A stretch of DNA of 64,000 nucleotides. It comes from Chloroflexota bacterium (GTDB lineage: Bacteria; Chloroflexota; UBA11872; VXNJ01). Below the pieces are notes generated by a model. The model was not told the origin of the DNA, ran no database searches, and saw nothing but the letters and a program-made list of their open reading frames with translations. The stretch lies in assembly GCA_009840625.1 (NCBI GenBank), contig VXNJ01000001.1, forward strand, positions 1 through 64,000, read 5' to 3'. Position 1 is the first letter of the stretch. Each line of letters starts with the position of its first letter. This document shows, in pieces, positions 61,637 through 64,000 of the stretch. A program made the translations under genes and the position numbers.

Positions 61637-61920
61637 ATCGCGTAATTGAACTTTTGGTACGTTCGCTCAAGCCGCGACCTCGACTTTTCACCGACGCTGG
61701 ATCACCCTTCTAATCGCCCAGCGATGGAAATCGGGGCCGAAGCGTAGTTACCTATTGGGCAACTGTGCTTTCACTTTTTGTCCGCCCACCACCGATTACT
61801 TCAACATTGATCGTCTGCTGCTTCGAATCCAAATGCCGAGGCACCGTCCGAGCAATTGGGCCTCGCAATAAGCGAACGCCAATCAGCATCAATTCGCGAT
61901 TTGAATGTTCTTGCTGCGAA

Positions 61921-63279
61921 TCAAGTGTTTTGCTTTGCGCGGGCCATCAACGTGCCTGAGGAAAGTCGCTGGCCGACCGCAGCTTTACCCCCTGGGAATT
62001 GCACGCCTTCATCAATCAATACTCGTTTAGGGTCTCGCGTATCTTGAGGGTCGGACCAGGAAAAATGTTCCGAAACCGAACCGTCGGCATTCAGCACTCT
62101 GTACCCTTTTGAGCAATCACCGCATGAGGCAATGTGCCTCCCTACCGCAATGGGTGAACTTTCGACCAACTTGGCCAAGTCACCATAGGTTGTCCACTCC
62201 CCAGGACGCACAAAACCTAACAATTCGTGCAGGGCGCCCCAATCCCGCCGAACTCCCCGGGCCCAACTAAATCCTGCCAATTCGGCAAGCGACTTCCCGC
62301 TCCTAGACTGCCAAGCTTCGGGCCCATTGATTACAGCGAGCATTTCACCCGTTGCCTTCAACCCGATTTCTTTTGCTAGTCCGGTCGGGCTCCAATGTGC
62401 GCCATCAATCGCCCACTTCAAAGGCAAGCGAGAGTGATTACGCCAGGTCGCTATGGCTCGCTCAGGCGTTTCTGCCAGCCATCTAGAGATTGGTTGCCGC
62501 ATTCGGACCGGGAACGCCTCAACTACTACGTCTACGTGCACACCGTCGTCAAGCAATCCGCCGTCAACGATTTTTTTGGTCGCGGTAGCTTCTCGACGAT
62601 TGCGCGTTCTTTCCCGTAATCCCCCAGGCGGCGCCGGTGTAACCACGAAATCTTCGGCGTCGGGAATCGGCCAGGTTTGCGATACGGTGATCACGATCTG
62701 TTTACCGGTATCCCAAGCGCTGAATTCAATCAGCGACACGTCTATTCCCATTTCTGTCAGCCACACTGCGCTCGTCGAGACTTGTGATGGGAATCCTTCC
62801 GCCATCAAGATGATCCTGGGGCGTTTCAGCAATTCAGGATCGAAGTCACCACCAATGTGATCCTCAAGGAGTCCGAGGGCCTCGTTTTCACTGACAGTCG
62901 ATTCGCCAACATCGGTCAAGTACCGGGAGTGACTGACGGCGAGCGTCGAAGAATCGAATCTGCTTGCCATGGCCGCGTATTTGATTGCCTGAGTCTCTAC
63001 GAAATCAGGTGCCACCCCGCGCTTCAGTTCGGCAATCACGAGTCTCCCATCCTCGTCGACACCCAAAAGATCCAGACGATCAAGTGGACGGTTGTTGCGA
63101 CCCTGCCATGAACTGAATTCGAAGGTAACTATGCGTACCGAATCTCCGAGGATTTTGGGGTTTTTTCTGACCCACTCTTGCAAATGTGTCCGTTCGCGAA
63201 ATCCCGCGTCTGCTAGCGAAATCCGCTGTGCAGGTAGAGCATTTCCCGATTCAACAGTGAAGACTTGCTCGTCTCCCAA
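61921..63279 (-). CDS. Fusion of a NucS/DUF91-like PD-(D/E)XK nuclease, a RAMA-like region and an ATL-like domain
   Basis: The 452-residue protein combines three regions. Residues ~25-150 match the NucS/DUF91-like core, with HLQEWVRKNPKILG, Asp70 in RLDLLGVDEDG and Glu84-Leu-Lys86 in VIAELKRG. Residues ~236-335 look RAMA-like: GGLLDDG, then IDGAHWSPTGLAKEI, NGPEAWQ and SGKSLAEL. Residues ~348-432 resemble alkyltransferase-like (ATL/MGMT C-terminal) domains: LLGFVRPGEWTTYGDLAKLV and GYRVLNADG. The acceptor motif PCHR of MGMT is replaced by KGYR, so no alkyl transfer is expected; ATL proteins bind and flip O6-alkylguanine. TTG 63279 follows AGGGG six bases upstream. The combination suggests a nuclease directed by damaged or modified bases. 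Partners are not evident beyond nearby nuclease genes. Confidence 0.7.
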   Translation of the reverse strand: MGDEQVFTVESGNALPAQRISLADAGFRERTHLQEWVRKNPKILGDSVRIVTFEFSSWQGRNNRPLDRLDLLGVDEDGRLVIAELKRGVAPDFVETQAIKYAAMASRFDSSTLAVSHSRYLTDVGESTVSENEALGLLEDHIGGDFDPELLKRPRIILMAEGFPSQVSTSAVWLTEMGIDVSLIEFSAWDTGKQIVITVSQTWPIPDAEDFVVTPAPPGGLRERTRNRREATATKKIVDGGLLDDGVHVDVVVEAFPVRMRQPISRWLAETPERAIATWRNHSRLPLKWAIDGAHWSPTGLAKEIGLKATGEMLAVINGPEAWQSRSGKSLAELAGFSWARGVRRDWGALHELLGFVRPGEWTTYGDLAKLVESSPIAVGRHIASCGDCSKGYRVLNADGSVSEHFSWSDPQDTRDPKRVLIDEGVQFPGGKAAVGQRLSSGTLMARAKQNT

Positions 63280-63548
63280 ATCAATCCCCTATTGGCCAAT
63301 AACACGGAGGTTTCAACTAGCAGGAATTCTTCGCCAAATCGATTGTTGGCGACTGCGTTGGCTTCATTTTGAGCATTGAATCATGCACAATAACTCCGTT
63401 CGATAGGAACGCGAAATCTACTTACGATTCATATAGAGTCTTGGCGTTCCCGGTAAGGGGTTGGTTTAGTCAGCCAGTCGGTGGTTCGTGCCGATTCGGC
63501 GAAGCTAAACAAGACCTCCCCAGAACGCGATCGTGAAGGCGATTCCAA

Positions 63549-64000
63549 GTGCGAAATATCTGGATCGTTAGAGCTGGCGGCGGCGGCGTGTTTGCTGATT
63601 CGTACTGGGAGGCGGGGATTATCGCGATCGGGTTTGCACGCACTGGTGATATCTCCCACCTGAAGACCCCAAAGGAGATCATGGACGCGATGAGAGGCGA
63701 ACATCCAAACGTGAAGGACCGCCGGCTACACGCTAGAGCGAGTCAGCTCCTTCGATTTGTTCACGTAATCAAGGAGGGCGACTTAATCCTCACGCCGATA
63801 AGGGATTCGCGCGAAATCATGATCGGGGTCTGCGATGGACCATACAAGTACGAGTCCGGACGACATGACAATAACCCTCATATCCGATCAGTCGATTGGA
63901 AGAAGCGTATTGCGCGGGAAAAGTTGTCCAACCGCGCAAGGAACAGCGCCGGCGGTGCGCAAACACTTTTCTCGATGAATGAACACCGGGCGGAAATCGA
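63549..64000 (+). CDS. Restriction-type protein, N-terminal EVE/PUA-like domain (partial)
   Basis: The gene starts at GTG 63549, the first possible start after an in-frame TGA at 63534, and runs off the right edge after ~150 residues. The fragment reads IWIVRAGGGG, YWEAGIIAIGF, DISHLKTPKEI, then ASQLLRFVHVIKEGDLIL and a late HIRSVDWKKRI. I recognise this pattern from N-terminal domains of predicted Mrr-type restriction endonucleases, where it may read modified bases. The catalytic part lies outside the window, so the identity is provisional. It is divergent from the nuclease-RAMA-ATL gene, 269 bp away, and continues the nuclease-rich stretch. Confidence 0.6.
   Translation, partial: MRNIWIVRAGGGGVFADSYWEAGIIAIGFARTGDISHLKTPKEIMDAMRGEHPNVKDRRLHARASQLLRFVHVIKEGDLILTPIRDSREIMIGVCDGPYKYESGRHDNNPHIRSVDWKKRIAREKLSNRARNSAGGAQTLFSMNEHRAEI

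Noticed and set aside
1-64000. rRNA, tRNA, CRISPR arrays, IS elements or prophage genes
   Set aside because: I saw no tRNA T-loop context outside genes, no repeat-spacer pattern, no transposase, integrase or phage structural gene, and no long terminal inverted repeats.

Overview
The window is a G+C-rich bacterial chromosome segment with about 47 protein-coding genes on both strands. I see no rRNA, tRNA, CRISPR array, insertion sequence or prophage. Several traits suggest a Chloroflexota-like organism (Dehalococcoidia/SAR202-type): frequent TTG and GTG starts, a homodimeric AceE next to LipB, a secreted protein with a CLENE...WRKADNWT region, a DEAD-box helicase with an N-terminal CxxC-CxxC ribbon, and many catabolic oxidoreductases, enolase-superfamily and hydantoinase-type enzymes. 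The phylum is an inference; no marker gene fixes it.

Layout. 1-3.8 kb: pyruvate dehydrogenase E1 and the start of E2 (minus strand), divergent from lipB. 3.8-7.1 kb: an ABC-2 exporter operon behind a promoter with an embedded palindrome; a one-base insertion fuses its ATPase in frame to the first permease. 8.4-11.3 kb: a sulfur operon (YeeE/TsuA-type transporter, a TusA-like protein without its cysteine, an intact TusA, a rhodanese lipoprotein), then chrA. 13-24.3 kb: redox and catabolic genes (a glutaredoxin-thioredoxin reductase fusion with a CAAS active site, NAD-dependent formate dehydrogenase, two M14-type deacylases around an enolase-superfamily enzyme, a zinc alcohol dehydrogenase, an MBL hydrolase, a TcuA-like flavoprotein, an acetolactate-synthase-like TPP enzyme). 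24.3-38.4 kb: membrane and secreted proteins, a second ABC-2 exporter, tandem sterol-reductase-family genes, a Tat-type intradiol dioxygenase lipoprotein, and a fusion of a zinc-site-less M14 fold to a GH88/GH105 domain. 38.5-42.2 kb: hyuAB. 43.8-47.6 kb: one large TPR / GreAB-C-like / PIN protein in visibly A+T-richer DNA. 47.8-58.5 kb: a Gfo/Idh/MocA oxidoreductase, an AraC-MGMT protein, a formamidase, an MMPL transporter, a DEAD-box helicase and a DUF2207-like protein. 58.7-64 kb: nuclease-type genes (DEDDh exonuclease, small PD-(D/E)XK protein, HEPN protein, PD-(D/E)XK / RAMA-like / ATL-like fusion, start of an EVE-like restriction protein).

The most promising novelty is the right-hand cluster. 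The 452-residue protein at 61921-63279 appears to join a NucS-like nuclease core, a RAMA-like region and an alkyltransferase-like module that has lost its alkyl-acceptor cysteine. That suggests a nuclease guided by modified or alkylated DNA. It lies among a HEPN-type RNase candidate, another nuclease-fold protein and a second possible modified-base reader. The TPR-GreAB-C-PIN protein is a separate conflict-system candidate. These functions rest on motifs read by eye and need profile searches.
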